Source: Sarcomyxa edulis (taxonomy: Eukaryota; Basidiomycota; Agaricomycetes; Agaricales; Mycenaceae). From it: a DNA stretch of 64,000 nucleotides. Position 1 is the first letter of the stretch, and the number at the start of each line of letters is the position of its first letter. A program made the position numbers and the translations under genes. The notes under the pieces are model-generated. The model saw only the letters and a list, made by a program, of their open reading frames with translations. It did no database searches and had not been told where the DNA came from. The stretch covers positions 496,001-560,000 of the forward strand of contig QUOL01000015.1 in the NCBI GenBank assembly GCA_009761415.1, given 5' to 3'. Shown piece by piece: positions 46,749 to 60,531 of the stretch.

Positions 46749-48258
46749 TTACTTCTCCCAATTTAACTCCGTACTCCACCTCAAGAGACTCTCCGCTGCA
46801 TCCAACGCTGTTTCCTGGATGCTGCGATACTTTAGTCCAAGCAGAGCCTTACTCTCCGCAGGGTCTTGACGCAACAGTGGTGACGTATCCCGGTGACCAG
46901 GTGTTCCCCAGTTGGCGTTGGGGAACCCTTTGACCATCGCGGGTGATTCATGTATAATATCGAGAAATTCTTGGTAGAAATGGTTATCTTCGGTGACTCC
47001 AATGCGTTTGTTTCCTGCCTCGGGACGAAGAAGAGACTCTACGTGTGCCAAAGCCACCTACACAGAAAACAATGTTAACAGCCATATCCATCAGGTTCAG
47101 GTAGACTGTCTGCGCACGTCTCGTACATCCACTATGGGAATCTTTGGGATTTTCCATGCAGCATCCACGGGGAAGTCTACATGGTCCTGACCCATTAGAT
47201 AACTCCACAACGCGACGTTACTTGTATTGAGGTCCTTGGGTCCCGGAACGCCCGCTATAAGTGGTCCTGCGACCATAGGAGGGATGATTGTAGTGATGTC
47301 GAAAGGTGGTTTCTCGACTTCGATGAATTCCCATGCCTGGAATCCAAAATCACAGTAAGTCACGACGCTTGACAGGATGTATAACATAACACACCGCCTT
47401 TTCGGCCCATATTTTGGATGCGGAGTACGCACTAGCAGGATCAAGGTCACTACCCTCATCGGCGGCTGTTTGTGCTTTTTCGATGGCGCTGCAGGTTATA
47501 TGTCATCGATGAGTTTCAGGAAATGATAAACAAGAACCACAAACCTTACATTCCAATCTTTTTCGGAGAAGATACGGTCTTTATCTCCAACGTCAAACAT
47601 ATTCCCAATCGCTGCAGAGGTTCAACTTAGCAATCAGCATACGGTCGAACAGCCCAGTGGATAATCCCCGACACAAACCGGTAAAGGAGGACGTGATCAC
47701 AATACGCTTGACGTTGGGGTTGTACCTGACGGAAGCATTCAAAATGCTAGTCGTTCCAAGCTTAGCTGGTCGAATGATGTTCTCCCAAACACCAGCTGGA
47801 GCTCGGCGATACAACGGGGAAGCAATGTGAAGTATGCCTTGTACGTCTTTTACTGCTTCGTCAAATGCTCCTTTCTGAAATATTATGCTGTCAAATGGGG
47901 TGACTTGATGACACAAAGGTATACCTTTGCTAGATCCTCCACAACAACATAATGGAATCGATCCCCGGCCTCGCTGAATACGCGTTTGAGGCTCTCGCCT
48001 TTAGCAAGAGTTCTTACCGTACCCCGGACTCGAAACCCTCGTCGAAGAAGTTCATCTACGCAATGGGACGCAATATAACCAGTCCTGAGAAGTTGGTGCA
48101 TTTACGCACATTGTAAGCGTAAGATTGAACCACTACTGGCACTACTCACGCTCCAGTGACGAGGACCAGTGCATCTAGAAATTCAGTCGCAGTAAGTACC
48201 AAAGTAGGGTTGAGTTGCTATGTTACCTATCCCACTCACCTGGAGAAACAACAGGCAT
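46749..48258 (-). CDS. Extended SDR reductase (dihydroflavonol/cinnamoyl-CoA/aldehyde reductase-like)
   Basis: NAD(P)H-dependent reductase of the epimerase superfamily. The start MPVVSPDALVLVTGATGYIA, pieced over two introns, holds the Rossmann GxTGxxG loop, then SHCVDELLRRGFRVRGTVR. ILHIASPLYRRAP and NVKRIVITSSFTGLCRG follow (Ser of the catalytic triad). YSASKIWAEKA (catalytic Tyr-x-x-x-Lys) is reached after further introns. FDITTIIPPMVAGPLIAGV and PIVDVRDV match the substrate half, and VALAHVESLLRPEAGNKRIG the usual C-terminal block. The end is LRWSTELNWEK. Similar fungal enzymes reduce ketones and aldehydes (GRE2-like), so the plant-type names are only family labels. Length of about 340 residues fits. 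Confidence 0.87.
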
Positions 48259-48962
48259 TGGAATACGAGAAAAAGTGTTTGCCAAGTCTGGGGCACGTTT
48301 GAGTCGATGAGTAAGTCGCAGTGATAGAAAGATATATATAGATCTGTAGATGAGATGATGTGTACGCGTGACTTGAGGGTGACAAAAACTTCCGAGTGGA
48401 GTTCTCTCGGACCAGCAACAAACGCAGCATACGATCAACGTAGACCAGAAACAAAAGCATCGAAACTTTTTCCCCTTCATTTGTAGCCCTATTGTGTCAA
48501 CTTCACTCTTGCTCCACTCAAGTAAGTCATGCGAGGGAGCTTGGACCCCCGTATACATTCACTCAGAATCCCCGCGGTTTACTAGATGTCTGAAACACCT
48601 CATGGACTTTCTTATGAATACCTGACTGGAGGGAACCAAACATTTAGACTAATAAGTATCCCTATCTATTCGAGATCCGATAAGTACATTGTTAACACTT
48701 GGAAGGAGGTCGTCGCGCTAACAGGCATTGATCTGAAGTAAGCTTATCTTGCAAACGTCTCGTTTGGATCCCCCTCTCGCCCTCGACGCGACGCGACGCA
48801 GTCACTTGCACTTCTCTTTCGCTCGTCAAGCCAGGCTGTGGTTCAGAAACAGTTTCTGTATCATTTCCATGTGGAGATTAAGAAAGGAAGTAGCTAAAGA
48901 TCAAGAAAAAAGATAAAGAAAACCCATATAAAGGCAGGAAGAAACAAAGGATTTCGTTCACA
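48259..48962. other. Tandem intergenic region on minus strand
   Basis: Separates the 3' end of the long membrane protein gene (stop at 48963, leftward) from the start of the reductase at 48258. A gcgacgcgacgcgacgc-type microrepeat lies near 48787-48799. No gene supported. Confidence 0.45.
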
Positions 48963-51900
48963 TCAAACAACGTCCAATTCAACACGCAGATGCAAGTCCT
49001 GAAATCCTCGATTACCGTTTCGACCATCATTTCGACCTCGACCGCGACCTCTACCTCTGCCTCTGCCTCGACCCCTACCATTGATAGGGTGTTCTCGAGG
49101 TGCAAGATCGGCCCGCGTGGTCGCCCATATAGAACCTGCCGTTCCGACTGGCCTTTTGATGGGTGAAGGAGAACGCGAGTTAATAGTAGTCTGGGAGAGC
49201 CATGGATAAGAGATCTGCCCCAAACAAATTGCTTAACACTTACTGAAGAGGAGGGACCACTTGCACCAGATGCATGTATCGAAGCATTCAATCCTCCATT
49301 AAGGGCTGAAGTAGAGAGGTTCTGAGAGTAGCAGATGAGAAACCAGGAGTCGAAAACAACTACAACAAACGCACCGATGCATAAGCTAATTCTTCAATAT
49401 CTAAGCTCCTCACACTAGGTGAAGGAGACGATGAAGGAGCTGAGATGGCGGGGTTCTAGGAAAATGATAAATACAGAGCATGCACTGGAGAAATCAAACT
49501 AGGCTTACTGAGGTACTGCCGTTAGCGCAAATGGACTCGGACGTCGCTGTTGACAGCGACGAAGACGGGAACGAGTTCTGAAAGGGACAAAATAAGGAAC
49601 AGGCATGACCAAGGATCGCAATAAACTTACCGATATAGCTACTGTATTGACAGAAATAGAGCCATCGGGGCTTGGGACTTTGTATGGAGTCACAAGGGAG
49701 GCGGACGCGACAACAGATGACTGAGAAGATAGGCATCAAGAACTTGTAGTCGGGATGAACTCTGGTACACTTACAGAGGAGGAAGGCACGTCCGGCATGT
49801 CGGCTACATAAGGAGATTCAACCTCTTGCGTGGATGTTTGGAGGGGGCCATGGATAGAGGAGGTGACGGTTTTGGGAGTTGTTGATGGTAAAGGGGAAGG
49901 AGTCTGGGACTAGAGAATGAGACCTTTGCGCCCAAATAAGTTCAGAGAAGACTCACAGGAGGGATGAGGGCGCCCGACATATCAGGTACATGTTGCGACT
50001 CCAGGTGTGTAGCGAGAATGGAGATAGGCATAGTAATGGTGGTCTGGGGAGGAGAAAGGGAAGGCAATGGGGGGGATGTCTGACAAATTGAAGATTTTTG
50101 GAGATAAGAATGGTGATTTGAAAGATTGTAGACAACTCACGGGATAGGAAGACGCGCCCAGTACACGACGGGACTCGGTCGTTGAAAGTTTAGCCGATAC
50201 ATATCCAGAACGCGTGAACTGTGGACGTTCGGGAAGATTGATGGGCAGTCGGGGTGATAGCTTGGGCGGGCGAGTAGGAAGGTTAGGAGGTGGTTGGGGT
50301 GACGAGTAGACTGGACCATTTGGAAGAGGTATACGGAGTGTTTGAGGGGGTGGGCGGAGAGGAAGAGATGAGTGAAGAAAAGGAGTGAAAGATGCAATCG
50401 TAGTCTCCTGATGTATGAGCATCTGAGCATCAAGCGGGAATATGTAAGAGAATGAGGAACGTACTTGACTAGAGACGACTGCTGTTGAAGCACGATGCTT
50501 AGAGTCTATGACAGTATCGAACGTCCTCCCGAGAGATGTTGAGCCTATGACCCTCCGTTGAGGGTTGTGCATCGAGAACTCAACACCATGTCTGAGCAAG
50601 TCGTCCGATGCGACACTGATCTAGAGTTAGCATGTGGTCAGTCAATGATGCAACATACATAACGACGGATATACTTCATTGCTGGTATCGTGCTCGTGGT
50701 TGCCTGGAAGCGGGAGTGGTGATGACAAGGCTTGCCTAGATTCGTCCGGGTTCTCTTGGGCCTGAACAGATGTCTCCAACTGGTCTGCGGCCTCTACAGC
50801 TCGAGGATTAGATGTCTTCAGCTCCTCGTCGGGCTCATTCCCCGGATAAACGAAGCTCTCTGACTCGTCATCAGCATCTACAACCTCGGAATCAGACGTC
50901 TCCACGAGCTCGGCGGCCTGTGTCTCGCGATAGATAAAAATATCTGAGTCGTCATCAGCATCCACTCTCTCAGGACTAGGCGTCTCAGGACTAGGCGTCT
51001 CCGACTTGTCTGTGGTCTCTGCAGCCTCAGGGTTAGACGCACTCTTGTCGGCGGTCGCTGGGTCGTGGTATTGAGAATAGGTCTCTAAGATGGCCGTACC
51101 AGGCAAGACCTCACGAACCAATGGTTCATCTTCATCTTCATATTTCTTTCCGTATTTTGCTCGCGCAGCAAAATAATCGAACTCGTCCGTATCTGAGTCT
51201 TCGTCATCATCAGTGGGAACAGACGTGGCCGAGTTCTCGTTGGCCCGAGTCGCTGAGGCTTCCGATGCCTCCATAGCATCATACTTCGAGGGTGCCGGAT
51301 GAGGAGTATCTAAAGATATATCATCAGCCTGGTGATCGACCCCAGAAATGTCTTGAGAAATATTGTTGAACAGGGGTTTCACAGGGAGGAGACCTGAGGA
51401 GGCTGGCTGAGGGTCCGGCAACGAGGTTACATGGAGAGACTCAGGGACTAAGGCATCTTCAAGTGCAAGAGTAGACAGAGCCGAAGCCGCGATCTTAGTC
51501 TTAGCGAATATAATCGACTCGTCCTCGGACCCAATAAGAGTCAACGTCCCAGAGTTGTCATTGGGTTCATCGCATGATGCAGTGGAAGTGGACGGCATTG
51601 AAGGATAGATCTGGGAGAGTGCATCGTCGGCCTCGATATTCACGATAGAGACGGCCTGAGAAGCGTCGTTTGATAGGCAGAGGACAGATTCGATAGTAGA
51701 TGTCGGACAAGAGGACACTGGAGTCGACGGAGTGGATGCAGGTGAAAGATCAGAAGCTAACGCATCTACAGATGCGAGAGTAGTCGGAGCGTCTCCAGAC
51801 ATCTCAGGTTTCGAGCCGTCGTAGAATTTATCAGACGGTGGAGTTGACAGTGTCGAAGAGGAGACTTGGGGAGATACATCCTCAACCACATTATCCAAAA

Positions 51901-53655
51901 CAGATACTTCGTGCGAGACTTCGTTTGACAAGGAGAGGAAGGGCTCAACAAGCGACGCAAGGGGAACAGAGGAAGATACTTTTTCAAGAGTCAACGGCGT
52001 GGATGCAGATGGATGATCACGAGCTGACGTGTCTTCAGATGCGGGAGTGGATATGACCGAAGCTGATCTGGAAGCCTCGATCTTGGACTCAACAGACGCA
52101 TCACAGTCGTCTCCAGTCCTTTCGGCAGTCCCTAACGAGGTCGACAGCTCCGAGTCGTCATCAGATTCAACAGGTGGTGAAGTAGACGATACTAGATGCA
52201 GGACATAGGGAGGTACATCATCGACCTTATCATCTACAATGACCTCGACAACGTCACTCGGCAAGGTGAGGAGTGTTTCAACAGGGAGAGGGTTGGAGTA
52301 GACTTCATGAGTGGATGGCATGGATGAAGGTACAGAGTCAGGATCCGATACGTCGTCAGGCGCGAGAGTGGATGCGATGGTGATTGGAGTGGCGGAGGCC
52401 TCGGGCTCGGGCTCGGGCTCGGACTCGACAGATGTATATTTCGCATCGTTGATCTGTGGTACCACATGTTAGCAAGTAGAGTTGGGATCAGAGTAAAAAG
52501 CACACTCACTATCGCAGGTAGCTTGTCGTGCGAAACATAAGGTCGAACTCGATTCGACCGAAGACCTTGATACACTAATATAGTAGAAACCCCCAGTATG
52601 AAGCCCAGGAAGAGCATCGAAGCACAGATGATCAACAGCGTCAGAATGTCTATCTGCGTGGTCAAAGGCCTTTCGACAAAGATGGGTGGAGAGATGGACA
52701 GGAACGACGGCGCCGGAGGAAGTGTGAGGAAAGGCCTCGCAGATGCATTGAGTAACGAAGAAGGTCGGGGTTGGAACGCACGCAGATCGATGAGCAATAG
52801 GCTGGTTGATGACTTGGGAAACAGTGCACGAAAGATATGGATCTCTTCGAACAACGCGATAAGTCGTTGGCAGGAGTCCCCACGCCTGATACCCTTGTAA
52901 GCCCATTTGATCCAGGACACTACTCCATCTCGTCCGCCAACCAACCATGAAGCGACAGCGAGTAGAATCAGGATCAGAAAAAGCCATGGAATAGGAATTT
53001 TTCGAGGAGGCGCGGTCAGCGCTGGAGGAGTGAGTGGCGGTGGCGGTGGTCCAGGAGCAGAACTTGGCCCATGATGGAGATCGGGTATGAAAGTTGGGTA
53101 TGAAGCCGACGAAGTAGATAGACGCGGAAGCGATGATGGAGAATTGGGGGCAGGTGGAGGACGCGATTTCGAAGATCTGGTTCTCATGACGCCAGCAGCC
53201 GTGTGGGCAGCCATGATGAAGACCAAGATAGCGAGAGCAACGAAAAGGACCAAGGTGAGGACGAAGGGAGTACCGAAGGAGTCCACTTTGAGAGTAGATT
53301 GAGTGACATTGACCGGAATTGGTATTGCGGGAATGTCAATGAGAAATGGTGTGGGGTCGACATCAATAACCACGGGAGCTATTTTGTAGACGTCGAGACT
53401 GGTAGGAAACGAGACATCTGGAATAGCCACCTCCGCCATCGATGAAGTGGTGATGATGGGTGATGTGGTGATATTGGGGGATACGATTGAGTTGAGGTGT
53501 GCCGGGTGGCGGGGATGATAGTTATGATAAAGAGATATCAGGACAGGGCCTGATAGGACTTGATAAATTTGTTTCTGAGCGCTTGAGGATTTCAAGATTG
53601 AGAATGTGCGACTGAGAATGCCCACAAAAAACTGGGAGGCCATGGTGGTAGACAT
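48963..53655 (-). CDS. Long three-span membrane protein with acidic Ser/Thr-rich tail and terminal RG run
   Basis: The start is MSTTMASQFFVGILSRT. Three hydrophobic spans follow: PFVLTLVLFVALAILVFIM, PIPWLFLILILLAVASWLVG and LTLLIICASMLFLGFILGVS. A 53-nt intron (about 52459-52511) links VSHDKLPAI to INDAKYTSVESEPEPEPE, a single exon of about 600 residues full of Ser/Pro/Asp/Glu repeats. At least six more small exons with similar endings follow (VADMPDVPSS, VPDMSGALIP). The last exon gives SRSPSPIKRPVGTAGSIWAT and a run of nine Arg-Gly pairs before FQDLHLRVELDVV. I do not recognise the family. The gene might be two (break near 50640), but the reading frame passes each intron, so I treat it as one. 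Confidence 0.6.
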
Positions 53656-56600
53656 GAAGAAAACAATTCGAGAGGCGTCCTTGTTATTTATACCCTGGAA
53701 AGTGTGGGAAAATCAAAGATAACCAATCGTCCGACCACGTGAAGGGCGGCCGTCGCGCACTAGCGCACATACCCTCGAGGATTTCCATTCTGAGATCGTC
53801 CAATCTACGATTCAGAGGCGCTCTACGCTTGAAATCTGAAAAGACTCGGGATCAGTAAAGAGTTTGATCAACCTCTGCATTCCTTGAAGATTATCGAAAA
53901 TCACATACTAAGAATGAGAGGACTCACAAATACAAGGAAACCTCCCTAGCCTCACCTTTCGGGTGGTGCTGATATTGACAAAAAAACAATAAAAAGATAC
54001 ATATCCTACACAATTGGAACGGAACCAAATAGCAATCGCACAAGTCTTTCCTTTTTGGGGAATTGATACAAAGCCAAAGACGGCAAAATGTTTCAACATT
54101 GAAAGTGCTGGCAAAGCGCTCGTCATGATATATACAGCCGGTACGTTTCGCTGAGGCAGTTACATGATAGGACAAGCCCCAGAGTCTCGATAGAAACTTG
54201 AGTTTTTTAGGTGACGTTCTGCGTGGGAAGTAACGACTAAGGCGCGGCCAAAGGTAAATGAAATAGAAAGACGTACCAGGTGCTGACCACGAAGATTGCG
54301 GTATCTCCGTTGATCTAACCAAGTGGTTGTGATACATATCTTAGTCACTTGTAGGGTCCTATCATAGTCCTGAATGGACGGGACTCATCAAGCGATGGCA
54401 CAACTGCAGCAGAAGGATGACATGGACTCGGGGATGAACTCTCGCAGAAGAGTAAGGGGATCTGCCAGAGCCATGTAGAGACATCGGTATTTGCACCGAA
54501 GAGGATACCAGTCGTCCGAAGTGCATATGATAACGAGAGATGTTCCTGGGTCCTGGGATGTCTGAGTTTCGAAGTATCATCGATATCCCTGTCGAAAAAT
54601 CAATCAGAAAACTCGGAGAAAAGCAATCTATCCAGTCTCAACTCGACGCACCAGATCTCAGGTGCCTGTAAGTCCAAGTATTGAGAGATGCCTTTGTTCA
54701 TTGGCTGTACGTCTGCGTTCCTCAGCGATCATAGCCCCACTCTGCAGAGGTATCGAGAAGACGTGGTTCCCTCATGGCTGCGATTTGAAATACACCCGGT
54801 CCTCGATAGTCCCGTAGATACAGTGATGGAGGGGCGAACATCTTATCATAAAATGGACATGGACGTCTGACCAAGTTGGTGTAAATTTTGCAGGACGTTC
54901 GTCAGCGCGTGGCCACTTTTGAACTCCGCTGGCGGCTGTTCGAGTTCTGTTCGGACATCCATTCTTATCCAAGAGTTTCTCTAGTCGACTGATGCCTCGT
55001 CTTGCACGATATCTTAAACTCGATGCTGGGCTATTCATTGTTCATGTCGGACGTGTTGCAGTCTTATCGCATCCGAAGAGGCTCACTAACATGGACAAGG
55101 ACAAGCATTACCCGAATCGCGTCTGTCAATACCTACTCTCAAGCAATGGTTATCAGGTGTACCTACCTATGTCCCAGCACATTCCTGAATCTTACGCATC
55201 AGTCAACAACCTGGAGGTCGACTGTAACTACTTGTCGAAATGGCCTGATTTTCTTGTGATCGATCACCCATCTGTATAGAGGCACTCTCCTACGACCGTG
55301 TTCAAGACTTGCAGTACGCTTTTCTTGATCCTCCGGAACACCCCGCCCTATACATGGTCGATGTACTACTTTCCGTGCCACTTTACATTCTCTTTCGGTC
55401 TTTTTTCGGTCGTCTGTCTCTCGTTCCCTAGTTGTTGTTACTGGTATCGAATCTCACCGACTTCTGGGCATTCTATTTGGTCTCACTTGTCTACTTGGAC
55501 CGTGATTACTGTGTTGAAACTTAAAGGATCGAAACAAAGCTCACCAGTAGTAGTATCAAACGCTGCTTGCTGCTTATCTCATCGTCCCGTCTATAGCACT
55601 TGGAGTCGTCTATGCTTTGATATCGTTCAATTTGGTCTTTCATCGAATTTCCGAAGACTACTCGCCCATGATATCTATCTCACCAGATCCCTGCGCCTGT
55701 TATTCATGTCATCCTGGAAACCTGAATCTATGATGTATTCATTCTCGATTCTATGAATATTTCTGAAGAGAAAACAACTGTTGAGTTCTTTCCTTGGAGA
55801 GGACCGAGGTATTCAGACGTGACGCCAAATGGTATCGACAACATAGATGCGTGCCTTGCACGGATCCGAATCTATACCGGTACATCCACAAAAAGAGGTT
55901 TCTGCGGAGATGTACATGAGCGATACGATACATAGGGGAGTCCGACTTAGCCGAATTTTCCTGACAGCTCGAATGAAAGACATGTATCTCTCTCTCAAAC
56001 GCAGATATACGAGCTTTCCTTGAAAATACCATGGTTCTCGTACGTAGGTAGGATCTTTGAAAACACTTTACTCTGTCTTGACCCTGTGGATACAAAAGGG
56101 AGCTGGCCAGCATAAACATGTACGACGTCGGACAAACTCATCGCAGAGGTCCAGACGAGCTATTTTTGCCACTGCGGTCCATTAGCGCGTACATTACGCC
56201 AATAGGCTTGGCATGCGCACTGATATCGTCCGATGTTCATTGGACAAGAAAAACGTCAGACGTCGAAGTCTTATTAGTTTGCGAGACTGGACCCACAAAA
56301 TACGAGTCGAACGATGGGCAAGTCATTTGATCACTCCAGGATGATGGTGGCGCCCTTTTGGCGTTGGGACTGCGAAGACAATCGAGTGCATTCTTATACG
56401 TCTGTAGCACCAAAATCGTTCCCAATGTCGATTCCGAGGCTCGACATCGAAAGTAAATCGCGCTAGAGATGGCTCAGATTTGAGATTGAGGTCAATTGAG
56501 GGCCGTAAAATAGCGCAGCAAAAGCGAGAAAAATGCGGAGAACGAGATCCAGAGAGGGGGAGAATGGGTGGCCAGAGCAAACCAGAACAGTTGCAAGATA

Positions 56601-56732
56601 AATTTAGAGTCCACCGGAAGTTGCCGTTGTGAGCGATCGTAAAATATGAGGCCACTCTCATAATTGCCCTGTCATGTATTTATTCCTCTCCTTGCTCTCG
56701 ACCACGACAATCCCCTAGTCTCTTCATTCAGA
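53656..56732. other. 3-kb region with no supportable gene
   Basis: The largest gap in the window. Frames of 60-150 codons occur on both strands but overlap each other, lack recognisable motifs and cannot be spliced into a gene. A stretch on + near 55300-55440 has hydrophobic text (ALYMVDVLLSVPLYILFRSF) soon broken by stops, which could be gene or transposon decay. The left end holds the promoter of the membrane protein gene, with a CACGTG core near 53737. Confidence 0.4.
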
Positions 56733-58437
56733 ATGTGGGCAACTCACTATGATGTTCTTATCGTCGGCGCTGGAGTTGCAGGGACTGCACTCGCACATGC
56801 ACTCTCAACTCTTCCTCGCCAAAAACCACTCAAGATTGCTCTACTCGAACGCTCGTTAGCGGAACCGGACAGAATCGTCGGCGAACTCCTCCAACCTGGA
56901 GGGGTTATGGCGCTAAAAACCCTCGGCCTCGAATCTTGTCTCGAAAACATTGGTGCTATCCCTGTCAAAGGGTATTGCGTGGTCGATGGCGACAAGTCTG
57001 TCCATATTCCATATCCCGGGGGTCACGTAGGGAGCTCCTTCCATCACGGCCGATTCATCATGGCTCTACGCGAAGCGGCGAAGAAGGCGAAGGGTGTGGA
57101 AGTCATCGAGGCAAGCGTCATCGACCTCATTGAATGCAACTTCACGCGCTCCATCATCGGTGTACGCGCAACGAGAAAGGACGAACAGGATAAAGAGGAC
57201 TTTTTTGCAGATCTTGTGATTGTCGCAGACGGTTGCTTCTCAAATTTCAGGAGTTCGGTGCTGGGTAAAGCCGGAATCACTCCTACAGTCAAGAGTCATT
57301 TCGTTGGCGCCGTGCTGGAAGATGCAGTATTGCCCATGCCGAATCATGGAACAGTTTGCTTGGTGAAAGGCTTCGGACCCGTTTTACTGTACCAAATTTC
57401 TGAGCACGACACGCGACTTCTCGTTGACGTGAAACAACCGCTTCCAGGCGATCTGAAGGTACGCGCCAACACTCATCATTTATGTCCAACATATCTCATT
57501 CGAACGACAGGAACATATCCTTACAAACATCATGCCCCAACTTCCTTCCGCCCTCCACATTCCTATCCAAAACGCTTTTGCTAAAGAACGTCTCCGCCGA
57601 ATGCCAAATTCCTGGTTACCTTCTGTCGAACAAGGGGTCCCTGCTACCAAGGAAGGTGTCATTCTCATCGGTGACGCGTGGAATATGCGCCATCCATTAA
57701 CAGGGGGCGGTATGACGGTATGTCTCAACGATGTCGTCCTCCTGCGGGACCTACTCGGACCGATCGACAATCTGGGAGATTGGGAGGAGGTGCGGGAGGC
57801 GTTGCATTCTCTGCATTGGGGCAGGAAAGGCTTGTCTTCGACTATCAACATCCTCAGTCTTGCTCTCTATAACTTATTCGGCGCCGATGGTGAGTATCTG
57901 GTTTATATGTCATTCGAGACAATTTCGCTGACTGGAATACTTTCGTAGGCGAAGAACTCGCCATTCTCAGACGAGGATGCTTCAAATACTTCGAGAGAGG
58001 TGGAGACTGCATCACTGGTCCCGTTTCACTGCTCTCTGGGTCTGTTCCCTGTCCTCTAATCGTGTAGACTGAATCTGACTCTGACCTTGGCAACTAACAG
58101 AATCGCACCATCACCCATGCTCCTCATGAGGCATTTCTTCGCAGTAGCCTTTTACTCTATATGGATCATGTTCACAACACCGCAACTAGTATCCTCGTCC
58201 ACCGCTACTGACAAGCCCGTATACGCCGTACCACGGATAGATCAATACCCCGAATTGTTCCTCAAAAGTCTACGCGTGGTACGTTTATCCTTCATTTCTA
58301 GGGGTACGCGTTTTTTTTTTGCTTACGTTGCGTGTTCATAGTTTTGGACCGCCTGTGTCGTCTTTGGGCCTCTCCTCTGGGGCGAGATTAGATGGTGGGC
58401 GCCTGCTGAGAAAGCACAGACGCCACTGAAAAGATGA
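56733..58437 (+). CDS. ERG1: Squalene epoxidase (squalene monooxygenase)
   Basis: FAD enzyme of the ER that makes 2,3-oxidosqualene from squalene; target of allylamine antifungals in other fungi. The start MWATHYDVLIVGAGVAGTAL contains the FAD-binding GxGxxG fold. ERSLAEPDRIVGELLQPGG and VLIVADGCFSNFRSSV-type text follow (DG motif), then GVILIGDAWNMRHPLTGGGM, the family-specific GD/MRHPLTGGGM signature. Splicing at about 57458-57511 gives LKEHILTNIMPQLP. Two later introns lead to SGIAPSPMLLMRHFFAVAFY and a hydrophobic C-terminus that includes VFWTACVVFGPLLWGEI, the usual membrane-associated helices. It ends AEKAQTPLKR. An alternative upstream Met (56664) is unlikely because homologues begin just before YDV. 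Confidence 0.95.
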
Positions 58438-58680
58438 GATAAGATAAATGCCTCGCTACTGGTGTTTTCCTTCGGACTCGTAGCACTCTATTCGTTTAGA
58501 TTTATATTATACCGCTCTTATATATTCCATCTTTTTCTACCCCGGAAGATACACGTGCAGCCGCGATAACAAATTGAATCCAATCGATCGCGATCGGGTT
58601 CTTCGCCGCCGTCCGAGTCCTTTTCTTCGTCTCTCCATCCAATTACATTCCCGTGTTTCACGTTCAATACCTCGTAAATA

Positions 58681-59452
<772 letters not shown>

Positions 59453-59985
59453 TAGCGATAGTAATAACGATCTTTGAATGTTGTCCATTTCGTTACGGTA
59501 AGTGCGTACATGATTTGAGAGCGGGTATATCAAATTTAAAGGTGATTCGAGAAGTGTGAGGTCAAGGTAGTAATTGTGTGTAGGATACTTTGTGATACAG
59601 TGAGAATGAGATCGACGTCTCGGACGGCGGAAGGTACGGTTCAGTACTACTACTTGACGGTTTTAGATGCGTTGGGAGAAAATCGCTGTAAAGAGAAACT
59701 AACACGAGTCGCATGAGAACTTTCTGTAACCTTGAGGCGGAGAGAAGGTGGAGAGAAGGCGTACCTATTCAAAGATCTCACCAGAATCGATATGAAGGGA
59801 CATAAATAAACATAAGAATTCGTATACGGATATGTCGGTATCGTCCCAGGGAAACTTCTACGAAACCATGATACGCTCCGGTTCCAGGTGTGCGGAAGAA
59901 GGACTCAATCTAGAGCAGTGAGTAGTCCACAAACACATAATTAGCATCCAACAGATTCAGTCCTCCTAGATAGAAGAGAATGAGC
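59453..59985. other. Convergent intergenic region
   Basis: 3' flanks of cytidine deaminase (+) and the four-span protein (-). A short duplicated phrase (ggagagaagg twice) lies near 59741-59760. No gene supported. Confidence 0.45.
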
Positions 59986-60531
59986 TCACATCTCGAACGT
60001 CGTACGCCTCTCAGCCTGAGGAGGCGACGTGGGGGGTGGAGGGAACACCAAGCTCCCTCGAGTACCATACATCGCTTTCTCGTCAATCCCCGCCTGCATA
60101 TGCACCCGTCGTCTGGAGACGGTACAATACATCGCGATGATCCCCATAATGATAGTTTCTATTCCCGTGAGGACTGATAATGTCACATGCACTGCGAGGC
60201 TCGTCGAACCGCTATTGACTGTTTTTTGCGCTGAGGTTCCAAAGATGATGATCCAGACGGAGAATAGGAAATACGCGGATGAGATGCTGAGGGCGCTTGA
60301 GAGGTTTAAGGAGTATCTGCTTTCGTTGACTTTGAGAGGCGATAATCGGATTGGGAAGATGGCGAGGATGCAGGCGTGGTATATGATGGTGACGGTGGCG
60401 ATAACAATGTCAGCGATGGCCATGGGTCGCATGGAGTGAAATTCAATGGCGGAGAATATGAGAGTCGCTATAGACAGCACGAGAGAGATGATGAGGAGGA
60501 CTAAGAATACCCAGGGAAGTGCCTGCTGCAT
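59986..60531 (-). CDS. Intronless four-span membrane protein
   Basis: Uninterrupted 181-residue frame. Four hydrophobic helices are clear: ALPWVFLVLLIISLVLSIAT, PMAIADIVIATVTIIYHACI, SALSISSAYFLFSVWIIIFG and VTLSVLTGIETIIMGIIAMY. The cytoplasmic tail is short, Pro-rich and basic (VFPPPPTSPPQAERRTTFEM). The size and four-helix layout resemble MARVEL-type or similar fungal membrane proteins of unknown role. No signature residues allow a firmer name. Confidence 0.68.
   Translation of the reverse strand: MQQALPWVFLVLLIISLVLSIATLIFSAIEFHSMRPMAIADIVIATVTIIYHACILAIFPIRLSPLKVNESRYSLNLSSALSISSAYFLFSVWIIIFGTSAQKTVNSGSTSLAVHVTLSVLTGIETIIMGIIAMYCTVSRRRVHMQAGIDEKAMYGTRGSLVFPPPPTSPPQAERRTTFEM

Noticed and set aside
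13887..48258. Idea that the FAD monooxygenase, CoA-transferase, laccase and SDR reductase form a secondary-metabolite cluster
   Set aside because: They are spread over 34 kb among housekeeping genes and no polyketide synthase, NRPS or terpene cyclase is present.
49000..49100. Arg-Gly run considered as a simple repeat in non-coding DNA
   Set aside because: It is in frame with an upstream exon through a good intron and ends in an ordinary coding tail, so coding is more likely.
55298..55756. 152-codon + frame with hydrophobic text, considered as a decayed transposon or receptor gene
   Set aside because: No transposase, reverse transcriptase or receptor motif; no terminal repeats found.
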